Source: Chondromyces crocatus (GTDB lineage: Bacteria > Myxococcota_A > Polyangia > Polyangiales > Polyangiaceae). From it: 64,000 bases of DNA. The position numbers and the translations under genes were made by a program. The stretch lies in contig NZ_CP012159.1 in assembly GCF_001189295.1 (NCBI RefSeq), positions 7,332,525-7,396,524 of the forward strand, given 5' to 3'. The notes under the pieces were generated by a model. It was not told the origin of the DNA and searched no databases. It saw only the letters and a list, made by a program, of their open reading frames with translations. Positions 1 through 7,939 of the stretch are shown here, piece by piece (positions within the stretch are counted from its first letter, which is position 1; each line of letters opens with the position of its first letter).

Positions 1-420
1 TCCATGGGCGCCGCTGGCCTCACGGTGCTGGGGCTCGTGTGGATGCTGTCCCACCGAGCCCCGCCCGACGCCGCGCCGGGAGACGCGGCGCCATCGCCCA
101 CGGTGTCCGAAGAGGCGCGTGCGCAGGACCCAGCGCCTCCGCCCCAGGCCTCGTCGATCGTCGCCGAGGTCGCCACGGCATCCGCGGCGGTGACGGCGCT
201 CGCCACGGCGGATCCCGCGAGCGCCGAGCCCCCGGACGCGGAGCCGACGCCCACGGCCTCCCCCACGGCGCACGAGGCCTCGCGCCCCGATGCGAAGCCG
301 CCAGCGGCCACGGGGACGACCGAGCGGCAAACCACCCAGCGCACCGGCACCCCGGCGACGACCAGCGAGCCCGAAGGGCCGCTTCGGCCACCGCGCGTGA
401 AGCGGCGGCTCGGTTTCTGA
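1..420 (+). CDS. C-terminal end of a membrane-anchored Ala/Pro-rich protein (5' truncated by window edge)
   Basis: The reading frame is open from the first base and stops with TGA at 418-420, so only the C-terminus is present. The visible part starts with one hydrophobic stretch (GAAGLTVLGLVWML), a likely single membrane span. A roughly 100-residue low-complexity tail rich in Ala, Pro, Thr and Glu follows and ends in a basic patch (PPRVKRRLGF). No catalytic motif is visible. Tails like this, one span followed by a disordered Pro/Ala region, are common behind myxobacterial Ser/Thr kinase domains, but the kinase part would lie outside the window, so that identity is only a guess. The next gene starts 15 nt after the stop on the same strand, suggesting one transcription unit. 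Confidence 0.55.
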   Translation, partial: SMGAAGLTVLGLVWMLSHRAPPDAAPGDAAPSPTVSEEARAQDPAPPPQASSIVAEVATASAAVTALATADPASAEPPDAEPTPTASPTAHEASRPDAKPPAATGTTERQTTQRTGTPATTSEPEGPLRPPRVKRRLGF

Positions 421-435
421 GGACGCGGACGAAAG

Positions 436-1365
436 ATGATGAACATGCGTGGTATCCGGATGCTCCTCCTGCTCGTGGCGATGGGGCCGGCGTGGGCGTC
501 TCCTTCGCTGGCTCAGGCCGGTCCGAGGCGCGAGGCGCCGCAACCCGCACCCCAGGCCGGCGGCTGGGGCAAAGCCGCGGTCATGAAGGAGCAGGCCCGC
601 GCGCTGACCCACAAGGGCGACGAGCTCTACGACGACGGCAAGTACGAGGAGGCCTACTATTTCTACAACGAGGCCCTCCAGCGCTACGACGCGCCGCCCA
701 TCGCCTTCTCGCGTGCCCTCTGTCTCGTGAAGCTCGGCCGCCTCCTGGAGGCACGAGCGCAGTTCACGAAGCTCACCGAGGACACCTTGCCACCCATGTC
801 GCCTCGCGAGTTCATCCAGGCGCAGGCCGAGGCGAGCGTCGAGCTGGCCAAGATCCGCGTCCGCATCCCGACCTTGCGCGTCACCGTCACCGACGCCCCC
901 GAGGTCGCGGTGAAGGTGACGGTCGACGGCAAGGACGTGCCCCACCTCGACGGACCCATCGCGGTGGATCCGGGGGAGCACATGGTCATCGCCAGCGCAC
1001 AGGGCGGGGAGATGGTCGCCAAGGCCATCGTCGTCCCCGAAGGCAAAACGACGCGCCTCGAGATCTCGCTGCTCCCCTCCCCGCTCAACCCGCGCCGCTC
1101 GATGGTCCCGGCCATCGTCGCGCTCGGCGTCGGCACCGTCGGCCTGGTGACCGGCCTGGTGACCGGCTTCCTCGCCGCAGGAGAGGACGAGCCGGGCCTC
1201 ACCGCCGCGTCCATGCTCGGGCTCTCCCTGGGCGGCCTCGGCCTGGGCAGCGGCGCCACGCTGCTCCTCGTGCGCTCCGTCGGCCACTCTGGCCACACCA
1301 CGACCCAGAGCGCCCGCCGCCCGCCGCTCGACGGCGCAGGGCTCCTGCTGCGCGGCTCGTTCTGA
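436..1365 (+). CDS. Exported TPR/PEGA-like protein of unknown function
   Basis: A 309-residue protein with a plausible signal peptide (about residues 1-27, ending near SPSLAQA). A helical TPR-like segment follows at about 45-110 (GDELYDDGKYEEAYYFYNEA pattern). Next comes a beta-rich segment (about 145-215) resembling a PEGA-type domain, with a VTVDGKDV turn and a DPGEHMV strand. Two hydrophobic stretches at about 225-246 and 255-277 may be membrane spans. The layout (signal peptide, TPR, PEGA-like strand block, C-terminal hydrophobic hairpin) is a recurrent myxobacterial envelope protein type, often beside Ser/Thr kinases. ATG codons at 436 and 439 are both possible starts. Function is unknown; a structural or scaffolding role in the periplasm is inferred from layout only. 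Confidence 0.7.
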   Translation: MMNMRGIRMLLLLVAMGPAWASPSLAQAGPRREAPQPAPQAGGWGKAAVMKEQARALTHKGDELYDDGKYEEAYYFYNEALQRYDAPPIAFSRALCLVKLGRLLEARAQFTKLTEDTLPPMSPREFIQAQAEASVELAKIRVRIPTLRVTVTDAPEVAVKVTVDGKDVPHLDGPIAVDPGEHMVIASAQGGEMVAKAIVVPEGKTTRLEISLLPSPLNPRRSMVPAIVALGVGTVGLVTGLVTGFLAAGEDEPGLTAASMLGLSLGGLGLGSGATLLLVRSVGHSGHTTTQSARRPPLDGAGLLLRGSF

Positions 1366-1983
1366 CCGCGGCAGCCATCGACCGACAGCCTGACGCCAGC
1401 CTACGGGTGCTCTCGCCCTTCGTCGTCCCCCGTCGTCGCCCCGCGCTCCGCCCCTCGAAGAGTTCGAGTCCGGCCGCCATGCGCCCGGGAGAACCGGCAT
1501 CGCGTGGTGCACCTCGGCACGCCGCCTCACGATTGCGTGATGCAAGCACCCCGCATTGCGTATCCCGCCTCGGCACGCCGCCCCACGATTGCATCACGCC
1601 GACAGCATCCGCTCGCCCCTCGACCGTGAAGCCACTGGGCCCGCCTGCACCTCGCTCGCCCACGGACCCGACGTCGCATTCGGGGGCCCCCTCATGACCC
1701 TTGGCAACCGCATGCCGAATGAGCGATGGTGGACGGTTTTGCCGCATCGCGAATTCGCGAAAGTCCGCTGAGAAACCGACGTACTCACCAGAGCACCTTG
1801 GCAAACGCACCGCGACGCGCGACATTGATGGGTTTCCCGGCGATCGAAAATCGCTACCCACCACGATAAATCAGCACGAGAACGCGTTTACGATTTGGAG
1901 TTCGGCCCATCCGCGTGCAAATGGGCGACGTCACCGCATTGCCCATCGAGGCACACAACAGGGCATTGCCCCTGGAGGCCGAC
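1366..1983. other. Intergenic region, no convincing gene
   Basis: About 620 bases between the TPR protein and the propeller lipoprotein. The frames running through here have no start site or protein-like composition that persuades me. It contains one small repeat structure (1512-1598, listed separately). The stretch at about 1710-1920 is less GC-rich than the flanks and probably holds the promoter of the downstream lipoprotein. Confidence 0.6.
1512..1598. repeat. 25-bp direct repeat pair with nested 10-bp inverted repeat
   Basis: CCTCGGCACGCCGC-CACGATTGC-type blocks at about 1512-1536 and 1568-1592 differ by one base and lie 56 bp apart. Within them, CGTGATGCAA at 1536-1545 and TTGCATCACG at 1589-1598 are exact reverse complements, so transcript from here could fold into a long-loop hairpin. 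It may be a degraded intergenic repeat or a weak terminator for the upstream gene. Confidence 0.5.
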
Positions 1984-3396
1984 ATGCGTCCTTTCGTCCA
2001 TCGTTGCGCGTCCACGATTCTCCGCACCCTCGCCATCACGCCTCTCCTCCTCACGCTCCCGGGCTGCATGGCGGCGCAGGAAGACGAGGACGACCTCTCC
2101 AGCGACGACCCCCTCGGCGCCGCGGAACAGGCGCTCGCTGGCGACAACCTCTGGAACAAGCGCATGGGCGGCCCGGGCGATCAGATCGCCGTCGACATCG
2201 CCACCGACGCGAGTGGCAACGTCTTTTTCGTCGGCAACTTCAGGGACAGCTTCACCGTGGCGGGCACCACCCTCACCAGCGCCGGCGGGGCCGACGTGCT
2301 CGTCGTCAAGATCGACAAGGGCGGCACCCCCCTCTGGGCGCGCAGCTTTGGCGGCCCTGGCGATCAACGCGCGACCCTCGTGGCCACCGATCCAGAGGGC
2401 AACGTCCTCCTCCAGGTGGTGGGCGACGGCCCGATCGGCGTCGACGGCGGGGAGGTCGCCCTGGGCGGCGTGACCCTCGTCAAGCTCGCGGGCAGCGGCG
2501 CGCACCTCTGGAGCCGCGGGCTCGACACCATCGTGACCGACCTCGCCGTCGCCCCAACGGGACACGTGCTCCTCGCCGGCTCCTTCATGGGCACCCTCGA
2601 CCTCGGGGCGGGCACTCTCACCAGCAGCGCCAGCGGACCGGACGGCTTCGTCGCCCGGCTCGACGCCGCGGGCAACGCCCTCTGGACCCGGGCCCTCGGC
2701 GGCGAAGGAGACCAGCAAGCCCTCGCCGTCGCCGCCGACAGCGCCGGCAACGTGATCGTGGGGGGTCACCACGGCACGCAGTTCGACTTCGGCGGCGCCA
2801 CCATCACCGACACCGGGAGCAGCAACGCCTTCGTCGCCAAGTTCTCGCCCACGGGCACCCCCCTCTGGAGCCAGCACCCGAACCCGGGCCCCGAGCAAGG
2901 GGCCATCCACGCCGTCGCTGCGGACCACCTCGGCAACGTGGTCGCCACCGGCTTCGACCGGCAGAGCGGCGTTTCGGGTCGCTCGCTCAGCGTGCTCAAG
3001 TTCGCCGCCGACGGCACCCCGACCTTCCGCCGCGCGTTCGCCGGGACCCCCAACACACCAGGCGGCAACCCTGGCAGCTTCCGTGGCCGTCACATCGCCG
3101 TCGACCCGAGCAACAACATCCTCGTGATCACCGGTGAGATGCAGGTAGGCCTCGAAGCGACCGTGGATCTCGGTGGCGGCCCCTTGCCCCCAGGCATCCT
3201 GGTCGCGCGGTTCGACCCCTCGGGCAACCACGGGTGGAGCAAGAGCTGGGAGCTGTATGGATACGCCTCCCTCGCCGTCCGCTCGAATGGCTCCGTGTTC
3301 GTGGGCGGCTCCTTCACCGGCCCCCTGAACGTCGGCGGCTGGCCGATGACCAACCTCGGTGGCTACGACCTGTTCGTCAGCCACCTCTCGCCCTGA
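1984..3396 (+). CDS. SBBP-type beta-propeller lipoprotein
   Basis: A 470-residue secreted lipoprotein. The start at 1984 is chosen over an in-frame ATG at 1915 because it is preceded by GGAGG and directly begins a lipoprotein signal (MRPFVHRCAS...) with lipobox LPGC, acylated Cys at residue 28. The mature part is built from about seven repeats of a G-N-V-x-V/L-x-G-x-F pattern followed by D-x-F-V-A/V-K/R-L/F and P-L-W-x-R (for example GNVFFVGNF with GGTPLWAR). This is the hallmark of SBBP or beta-propeller repeat proteins abundant in myxobacteria and Bacteroidetes. It has no enzymatic motif. A surface or outer-membrane location and a binding role are inferred from the fold. Confidence 0.85.
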   Translation: MRPFVHRCASTILRTLAITPLLLTLPGCMAAQEDEDDLSSDDPLGAAEQALAGDNLWNKRMGGPGDQIAVDIATDASGNVFFVGNFRDSFTVAGTTLTSAGGADVLVVKIDKGGTPLWARSFGGPGDQRATLVATDPEGNVLLQVVGDGPIGVDGGEVALGGVTLVKLAGSGAHLWSRGLDTIVTDLAVAPTGHVLLAGSFMGTLDLGAGTLTSSASGPDGFVARLDAAGNALWTRALGGEGDQQALAVAADSAGNVIVGGHHGTQFDFGGATITDTGSSNAFVAKFSPTGTPLWSQHPNPGPEQGAIHAVAADHLGNVVATGFDRQSGVSGRSLSVLKFAADGTPTFRRAFAGTPNTPGGNPGSFRGRHIAVDPSNNILVITGEMQVGLEATVDLGGGPLPPGILVARFDPSGNHGWSKSWELYGYASLAVRSNGSVFVGGSFTGPLNVGGWPMTNLGGYDLFVSHLSP

Positions 3397-3435
3397 CGCC
3401 TTCCCAGCCCTGCACACGCCCTTGCACCGGTCACA

Positions 3436-3463
3436 ACTACCATGGTAGTACTAACCCGGTAGT
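3436..3463. promoter_or_regulatory. Tandem dyad operator, probable BlaI-family binding site
   Basis: ACTACCATGGTAGT at 3436-3449 is a perfect 14-bp palindrome. It is followed without a gap by a second, imperfect copy at 3450-3463 (ACTAACCCGGTAGT). Both carry the ACTA...TAGT ends, close to the TACTAC/GTAGTA-type dyads bound by BlaI/MecI repressors. The pair sits about 30-58 nt upstream of the start of a BlaI-family gene, where autorepression sites are expected. Confidence 0.75.
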
Positions 3464-3493
3464 CGTCTCCTGGCAGGAGGCGCAGCGAGGTCG

Positions 3494-3955
3494 ATGGGAA
3501 TGCCGAAGACGACGCAGCTCGGAGACTTGCAGCTCGCGATCATGCAGGTGCTCTGGGAGCTTGGGGAAGGGACGGTCACCGACGTCCACCAGGCGCTCCT
3601 CGCGGAGCGCGGGCTCGCGCCCACCACCATCGCGACGATGCTCAAGAAGATGGCCGACAAAGGTGTCGTCGCGCACCACGCCGACGGCCGCCGGTTCATC
3701 TACAAACCCACCGTCAGCCGCGAGCAAGTCCAGCGCAGCATGGTGGCCGAGCTGACCGAGCGCCTCTTCGGCGGCGATCCGGCAGAACTCGTGGCCCACC
3801 TCATCTCGCGCAACGAGATCCGGCCCGACGAGCTCTCCGCCCTCGAACAGAAGATCGCTGCCGCCCGGGCCGCCGAGACCCACCGGCCCGAGGCGAAGCC
3901 GACCGATCCCCGGACCCCCGACGCGCGCCCGCGCAAGAAAGAGGTCAAGCGATGA
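3494..3955 (+). CDS. BlaI/MecI/CopY-family transcriptional repressor
   Basis: A 153-residue protein with the BlaI-family winged-helix signature from residue 8 on: LGDLQLAIMQVLWELGEG, then VHQALLAERGLAPTTIATML (recognition helix), KKMADKGVVAHHADGRRFIY (wing), and a helical dimerisation segment (SREQVQRSMVAELTERLFGG). A charged tail of about 35 residues (EAKPTDPRTPDARPRKKEV) exceeds the usual 120-130-residue family length. BlaI proteins bind dyad operators as dimers and are released when a partner M56 protease causes their cleavage. Here that partner is the next gene, overlapping by 4 nt (ATGA), and a fitting tandem operator lies just upstream. No beta-lactamase gene is in the window, so the regulon is unknown. 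Confidence 0.9.
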   Translation: MGMPKTTQLGDLQLAIMQVLWELGEGTVTDVHQALLAERGLAPTTIATMLKKMADKGVVAHHADGRRFIYKPTVSREQVQRSMVAELTERLFGGDPAELVAHLISRNEIRPDELSALEQKIAAARAAETHRPEAKPTDPRTPDARPRKKEVKR

Positions 3956-6102
3956 GCACCCTGCTCGGCTGGCTCTTCACCTACTGGATCCACAGCACGA
4001 TCCTCCTCTCCCTCGCCTGGGCCCTCGATCGGACGCTCCGCGCGCATCCCGCGTGGCGCGAGCTGGTCTGGCGCGTGGCGATCCTCGGCGGCCTGGTCAC
4101 CGCGACCGCGCAGATGAGCGCCTCGCTGGAGCCCTGGGGCGGCACCTGGGACGTGGCGGGCCCCGCGACGGAGACCCCCCACGACATGACGACGGCGGCC
4201 CTCCTCGACCCACCGGTCTTCGCCCTCCTCGGGCCTGCCACCGACGTCCCTTTCGCCACCGCGCGCACCACGCCCTTCGGGGCCGCCCCGCAGTTCGTCC
4301 TGCTCGGCGAGGCCCTCCCCGTGCCCCCCGAAGCGACGACCCCCCGACAGGCCGTCACGACGATGCTCTCCGCCTGGACCTGGCGCGAATTCGTCCTCGC
4401 CGCCTGGCTCCTCGGCGCCGCCCTGCTCTGCGGAGGCCTCTGGCGCTCGTGGCGCGCCCTCGCCCGGCGCATCGAGGACCGCCGCGCCGTCACCGACCCG
4501 GCGATGCAGGAGACGCTCCTCGTCCTCGCCGCGCGCCCCCCGCGCGTCCACGAGCCGCACCTCAGCGTCACCGGCCGCGTCACCGTTCCCATGGCCCTCG
4601 GCCTCATCCGCCCGGAGATCTGCGTGCCCACGCGCGCCCTCGTGGACCTCTCCCAGGAAGCCCAGGAAGCCATGCTCGCCCACGAGCTCGCGCACCTCGT
4701 CCGCCGCGATCCCCTCTGGCGCCTCGTCGTGAGCCTCATCCAGCGGGTGCTCTTCTTCCAGCCCTTGAACGTCCTCGCCGCGCGCCGCCTCGCCGACTGC
4801 GCCGAGCTGCTCGCCGACGACTGGGCCGCCCAGCGCACGTCCGAGCCACTCTCGCTCGCCTCGTGCCTCACGCAGGTCGCGCGCTGGACCACCCCCCAGG
4901 ACCAGGGCCTGCCCGTCGCCACCATCAACGGCGGCGCCTCCGGCCTGGGCCAGCGCGTCGATCGCCTCGTCCGTGGCGAGGGCCTCGCCCAGGAAAACCG
5001 ACGCCCCCTGTGGACCCTCCCGCTCATCGGTACGGTGCTCGCCGCGACGGCCCTCCTCGCCCCCAGCGCGTGCGGCGGCAGGCCTCCCTCCGGCGAGCCC
5101 CCTGCCACCGCGCACGACGCCCGCCGCGACGATCACCAGATCGAGGCCGACCTCGCCGAGGCCCGACGCGAGATCGAGGAAGCCGTGCGCGAGGCCGCAG
5201 AAGCCGAGCGTGAGGTCGCAGAGGCCATGCGCGAAGCACACGGTCAGACCCGCAAGCTCCAGCGCGAGGTCCAGCGCGAGGTCCAGCGCGAGGTCCAGCG
5301 CGAGGTGCGGCGCGACGTGAGAAAGGTCGTCCGCGAAGCCCGGCGCATCGCCCGCGAGGCCACCCGGGAAGCCTTGCGCAACCGCGACGCCCACCATCAG
5401 GGCGACGACCACGGCGACGCCAGCGACGACCACCCCCACCCGGGCGGCCAGGGACGGCACGACGGCGCTGCGTTCCACGTCGATCTCGACGAGCGGAAGC
5501 TCGAGGCGGCCATGCAGCTGGCGTTCCCCTCCCCCGAGGCCATGCAGCACCTCCACCGCGAGATCCAGATCCAGGTGGAGCGTGAGCTCGGCCGGGCGGA
5601 GAACGACCTCCGGCAGCACTTCGCGCATGCGGAAGAAGCCTTGAAGGAAGCGCAGAGGGCCAGCGTGTCGTCGAGGAGGCACCTGGCGCTCACCGAGCGG
5701 CGCACGAAGTCGCTCGACGACGCCATGAAGCGCCACGACGAGGCCCAGAAGCAGGCCCAGAAGGCCCTCGAGGAGACCAGGAAAGCGCTGGAGAACGTCG
5801 AGACCCAGCGCAAGATCGCCGACAAGCAGCGCAAGATCGCCGACAAGCAGCGCAAGATCGTCGACAAGCAGCGCAAGATCATCGTCAAGCGAGGCCAGCT
5901 CGCCAGCCCGCCCAGCCCTCCGGGTCCGGCGAGCCCGCCGAGCCCGGCAAGCCCTCCGAGCCCGCCCAGCCCTCCGGGTCCGGCGAGCCCGCCCAGCCCG
6001 CCGAGCCCGGCAAGCTCGCCCAGCCCTCCAGGCCCGCCCAGCCCGGCAAGCCTGCCCAGCCCGCCCAGCCCGCCCAGCCCGGCAAGCCCTCCGAGCCGCT
6101 GA
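3952..6102 (+). CDS. M56-family (BlaR1-type) membrane metalloprotease with long coiled-coil and Pro-rich C-terminus
   Basis: A 716-residue partner of the upstream repressor. Hydrophobic spans lie at about 5-24, 40-55, 140-160 and 355-372. The zinc motif HELAH is at residues 244-248, with the third-ligand region CAELLADDWA (Glu285), as in the M56/BlaR1 family. In BlaR1 the C-terminal part is a penicillin-binding sensor. Here it is instead a highly charged helical region (about 390-660) with internal repeats: four copies of a 12-bp unit at 5260-5307 (QREV) and about four of a 21-bp unit at 5806-5886 (QRKIADK). A Ser/Pro/Gly/Ala repeat tail ends the protein (5905-6099). It probably relays an envelope signal to the BlaI repressor by proteolysis; the signal is unlikely to be a beta-lactam through the classical domain, since that domain is absent. 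Confidence 0.85.
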   Translation: MSTLLGWLFTYWIHSTILLSLAWALDRTLRAHPAWRELVWRVAILGGLVTATAQMSASLEPWGGTWDVAGPATETPHDMTTAALLDPPVFALLGPATDVPFATARTTPFGAAPQFVLLGEALPVPPEATTPRQAVTTMLSAWTWREFVLAAWLLGAALLCGGLWRSWRALARRIEDRRAVTDPAMQETLLVLAARPPRVHEPHLSVTGRVTVPMALGLIRPEICVPTRALVDLSQEAQEAMLAHELAHLVRRDPLWRLVVSLIQRVLFFQPLNVLAARRLADCAELLADDWAAQRTSEPLSLASCLTQVARWTTPQDQGLPVATINGGASGLGQRVDRLVRGEGLAQENRRPLWTLPLIGTVLAATALLAPSACGGRPPSGEPPATAHDARRDDHQIEADLAEARREIEEAVREAAEAEREVAEAMREAHGQTRKLQREVQREVQREVQREVRRDVRKVVREARRIAREATREALRNRDAHHQGDDHGDASDDHPHPGGQGRHDGAAFHVDLDERKLEAAMQLAFPSPEAMQHLHREIQIQVERELGRAENDLRQHFAHAEEALKEAQRASVSSRRHLALTERRTKSLDDAMKRHDEAQKQAQKALEETRKALENVETQRKIADKQRKIADKQRKIVDKQRKIIVKRGQLASPPSPPGPASPPSPASPPSPPSPPGPASPPSPPSPASSPSPPGPPSPASLPSPPSPPSPASPPSR

Positions 6103-6349
6103 ACGCACAGAGCCACCGCGGCGATCCTCCTTCACCGCAGGTCAGGCCCCCGAGTGCGCTCCCCCCGCCCAGCTCGCAAGCCCCCCCGTGGCGGTAGCAA
6201 GGACGCAACACTACCCCCCTTGCATCCCACGCCGCCGCCCCGCTGATTGCGTTGGGCGGCCGGCCCCCCCAGAATCCGACATCCAGAACGACCGAATTCG
6301 GCCTCCAGTCGTGTCAACGTCGTCATCCCGGTAAGCCGACCTGGTAGTT
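6103..6349. other. Intergenic, nothing recognised
   Basis: C-rich spacer between the M56 gene and the repeat array. I see no gene, RNA or convincing terminator hairpin. Confidence 0.5.
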
Positions 6350-6950
6350 CCTCCACCTTCTGCACGTGCTTCCTCCACCTCCTGCACGTGCTTCCCCAAT
6401 CACGTGCACGAGCCTCTCCCACTGACTGCACGTGCTCCCCCAACCTCCTGCACGTGCTTCCCCAACCACGTGCAGGAGCCTCTCCCACTGACTGCACGTG
6501 CTCCCCCAACCTCCTGCACGTGCTTCCCCAACCACGTGCAGGAGCCTCTCCCACCTCCTGCACGTGCTTCCCCAACCTCCTGCACGTGCTTCCCCAACCA
6601 CGTGCAGGAGCCTCTCCCACCTCCTGCACGTGCTTCCCCAACCTCCTGCACGTGCTTCCCCAACCACGTGCAGGAGCCTCTCCCACCTCCTGCACGTGCT
6701 TCCCCAACCTCCTGCACGTGCTTCCCCAACCTCCTGCACGTGCTTCCCCAACCTCCTGCACGTGCTTCCCCAACCACGTGCAGGAGCCTCTCCCACCTCC
6801 TGCACGTGCTTCCCCAACCTCCTGCACGTGCTTCCCCAACCTCCTGCACGTGCTTCCCCAACCACGTGCAGGAGCCTCTCCCACCTCCTGCACGTGCTTC
6901 CCCAACCTCCTGCACGTGCTTCCCCAACCACGTGCAGGAGCCTCCACCCC
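6350..6950. repeat. Array of 27 22-bp CACGTG units with periodic inversion
   Basis: CACGTG occurs 27 times between 6363 and 6934. Direct units are CTCCTGCACGTG followed by CTTCCCCAAC (22 bp). Every third unit (sometimes fourth or fifth) is inverted: CACGTGCAGGAG followed by CCTCTCCCAC. Consecutive CACGTG starts are therefore 22 bp apart between direct units, and 16 then 28 bp apart around each inverted unit, which keeps the overall 22-bp register exactly. The main higher-order period is 66 bp (direct, direct, inverted). Each direct-inverted junction is a perfect 12-bp-arm inverted repeat with a 10-nt spacer. The first few units are the most divergent. Because 66 is divisible by 3, all frames stay open and yield spurious 22-residue-repeat proteins. 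Confidence 0.95.
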
Positions 6951-7313
6951 CTCCTCCGGGAGTCACTCCAGCCGTGCCAGACGGATATTTGGACCGCTGT
7001 CACCCCATCCGGGCCCTACCGTGGCAGTGGACGCGCACCGCTGGCATGGATGAGAGGGCTCGCCGCTCAGGCCATGGCGAGCCGCCCCGGTCGTACGGAG
7101 GATCCGGCATCCTTGGATGGATCACGGGGAGGGTCGAGCCACGGCAGGGGGTGCTGGCGCCGCACGTCGCCTCTCGGCGGCCACCTCTCTTCAGCGCACG
7201 GGGCCCGTCACGCACCTCTCCCGCAGCGCGGCGTATGCCAGCGCCATGGGGGAGCGCGGCACAGCGCACGCCGTGGCCGATGCTGCCCGTCATGGTAAGA
7301 GCACCTCCGAGCG
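6951..7313. other. Intergenic, nothing recognised
   Basis: About 360 bases between the repeat array and the acetyltransferase gene. Open frames cross it on both strands, but none has a family signature or a good start. A promoter for the next gene is presumably here, but I cannot point to it. Confidence 0.45.
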
Positions 7314-7817
7314 GTGAACCCACGACCGCTGCCATCGGTCGAATTCGTGAAGCCCGACGAGCATCCCCTCCAGATCGCCGCAATCAGCGACCAGCCGCAT
7401 TTCCTCCGCGCCGTGGCAGACCGTGTCTGGAATGCGTGGTGGCGCGAGGAGGGGTTCTCCCTGGGCCAGATTGAAGAGCGGGTCCGAGAAAGCATGGGCC
7501 AGGATGCCCTTCCAGCGACGCTGGTGGCGTCATCCGCCGGGGCCTTTCTGGGAACGGTGTCGATCGTGAAGAACGACATGGCAGAGCGACCAGCGCTCTC
7601 CCCCTGGCTGGCAGCGCTATGGGTCGACCCGCAGCACCGACGACGCGGTGTCGGCGCAGCGCTGGTCGAGGCGGCAACCTCGACCGCGTTCACAGCGGGC
7701 GTGGATACGCTTCATCTCTGCACGACGCCGGACAATGCGCCCTTCTATGGGAAGCTGGGATGGCAGCAGGTCGAAGCGAACGTCGCAGGGCTGAGCATTC
7801 TCTCCCGCTCACGGTGA
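7314..7817 (+). CDS. GNAT-family N-acetyltransferase
   Basis: A protein of about 167 residues with the GNAT acetyl-CoA site: a beta strand (LAALWVDPQ) followed by the pyrophosphate loop QHRRRGVGAALVEAA (about residues 103-117), then the strand VDTLHLCTTPDNAPFYGKLGW with the family's typical A-x-x-F-Y-x-K-L-G-W ending. GNAT enzymes move an acetyl group from acetyl-CoA to an amine; the substrate cannot be read from the sequence. The start is uncertain: GTG at 7314 has no clear ribosome site, and a GTG at 7347 or thereabouts is an alternative. The gene stands alone between the repeat array and a gene for a secreted protein. Confidence 0.8.
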   Translation: MNPRPLPSVEFVKPDEHPLQIAAISDQPHFLRAVADRVWNAWWREEGFSLGQIEERVRESMGQDALPATLVASSAGAFLGTVSIVKNDMAERPALSPWLAALWVDPQHRRRGVGAALVEAATSTAFTAGVDTLHLCTTPDNAPFYGKLGWQQVEANVAGLSILSRSR

Positions 7818-7939
7818 GCCGGGTCATCCACCGTTCCCGACCTCCTTCATCACCAGGATGACGCGCGGGGCCTCTGCCGAGAGCATGCGGCCCGGTCGAG
7901 GGGCTTGCATCCTGCGCAGGACCGAGCGCCACTCGGATC

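Noticed and set aside
3700-6135. 811-residue open frame on the minus strand across the repressor and protease genes
   Set aside because: It is the complement of well-supported coding sequence. The translation is low-complexity Arg/Ala/Gly/Leu repeats mirroring the Pro-rich tail, with no family signature.
6350-6950. CRISPR array
   Set aside because: Units are contiguous with no unique spacers, are partly inverted, and there are no cas genes in the window.
6350-6950. Simple transcription terminator
   Set aside because: Single direct-inverted junctions form good hairpins, but there are eight or more and no T-run follows, so terminator function alone does not explain the array.
6247-7474. Several overlapping plus- and minus-strand frames through the 22-bp array, coding 22-residue repeats
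   Set aside because: They stay open only because the 66-bp period is a multiple of three. All frames give equally repetitive Cys/Pro/His-rich sequence and no start site stands out.
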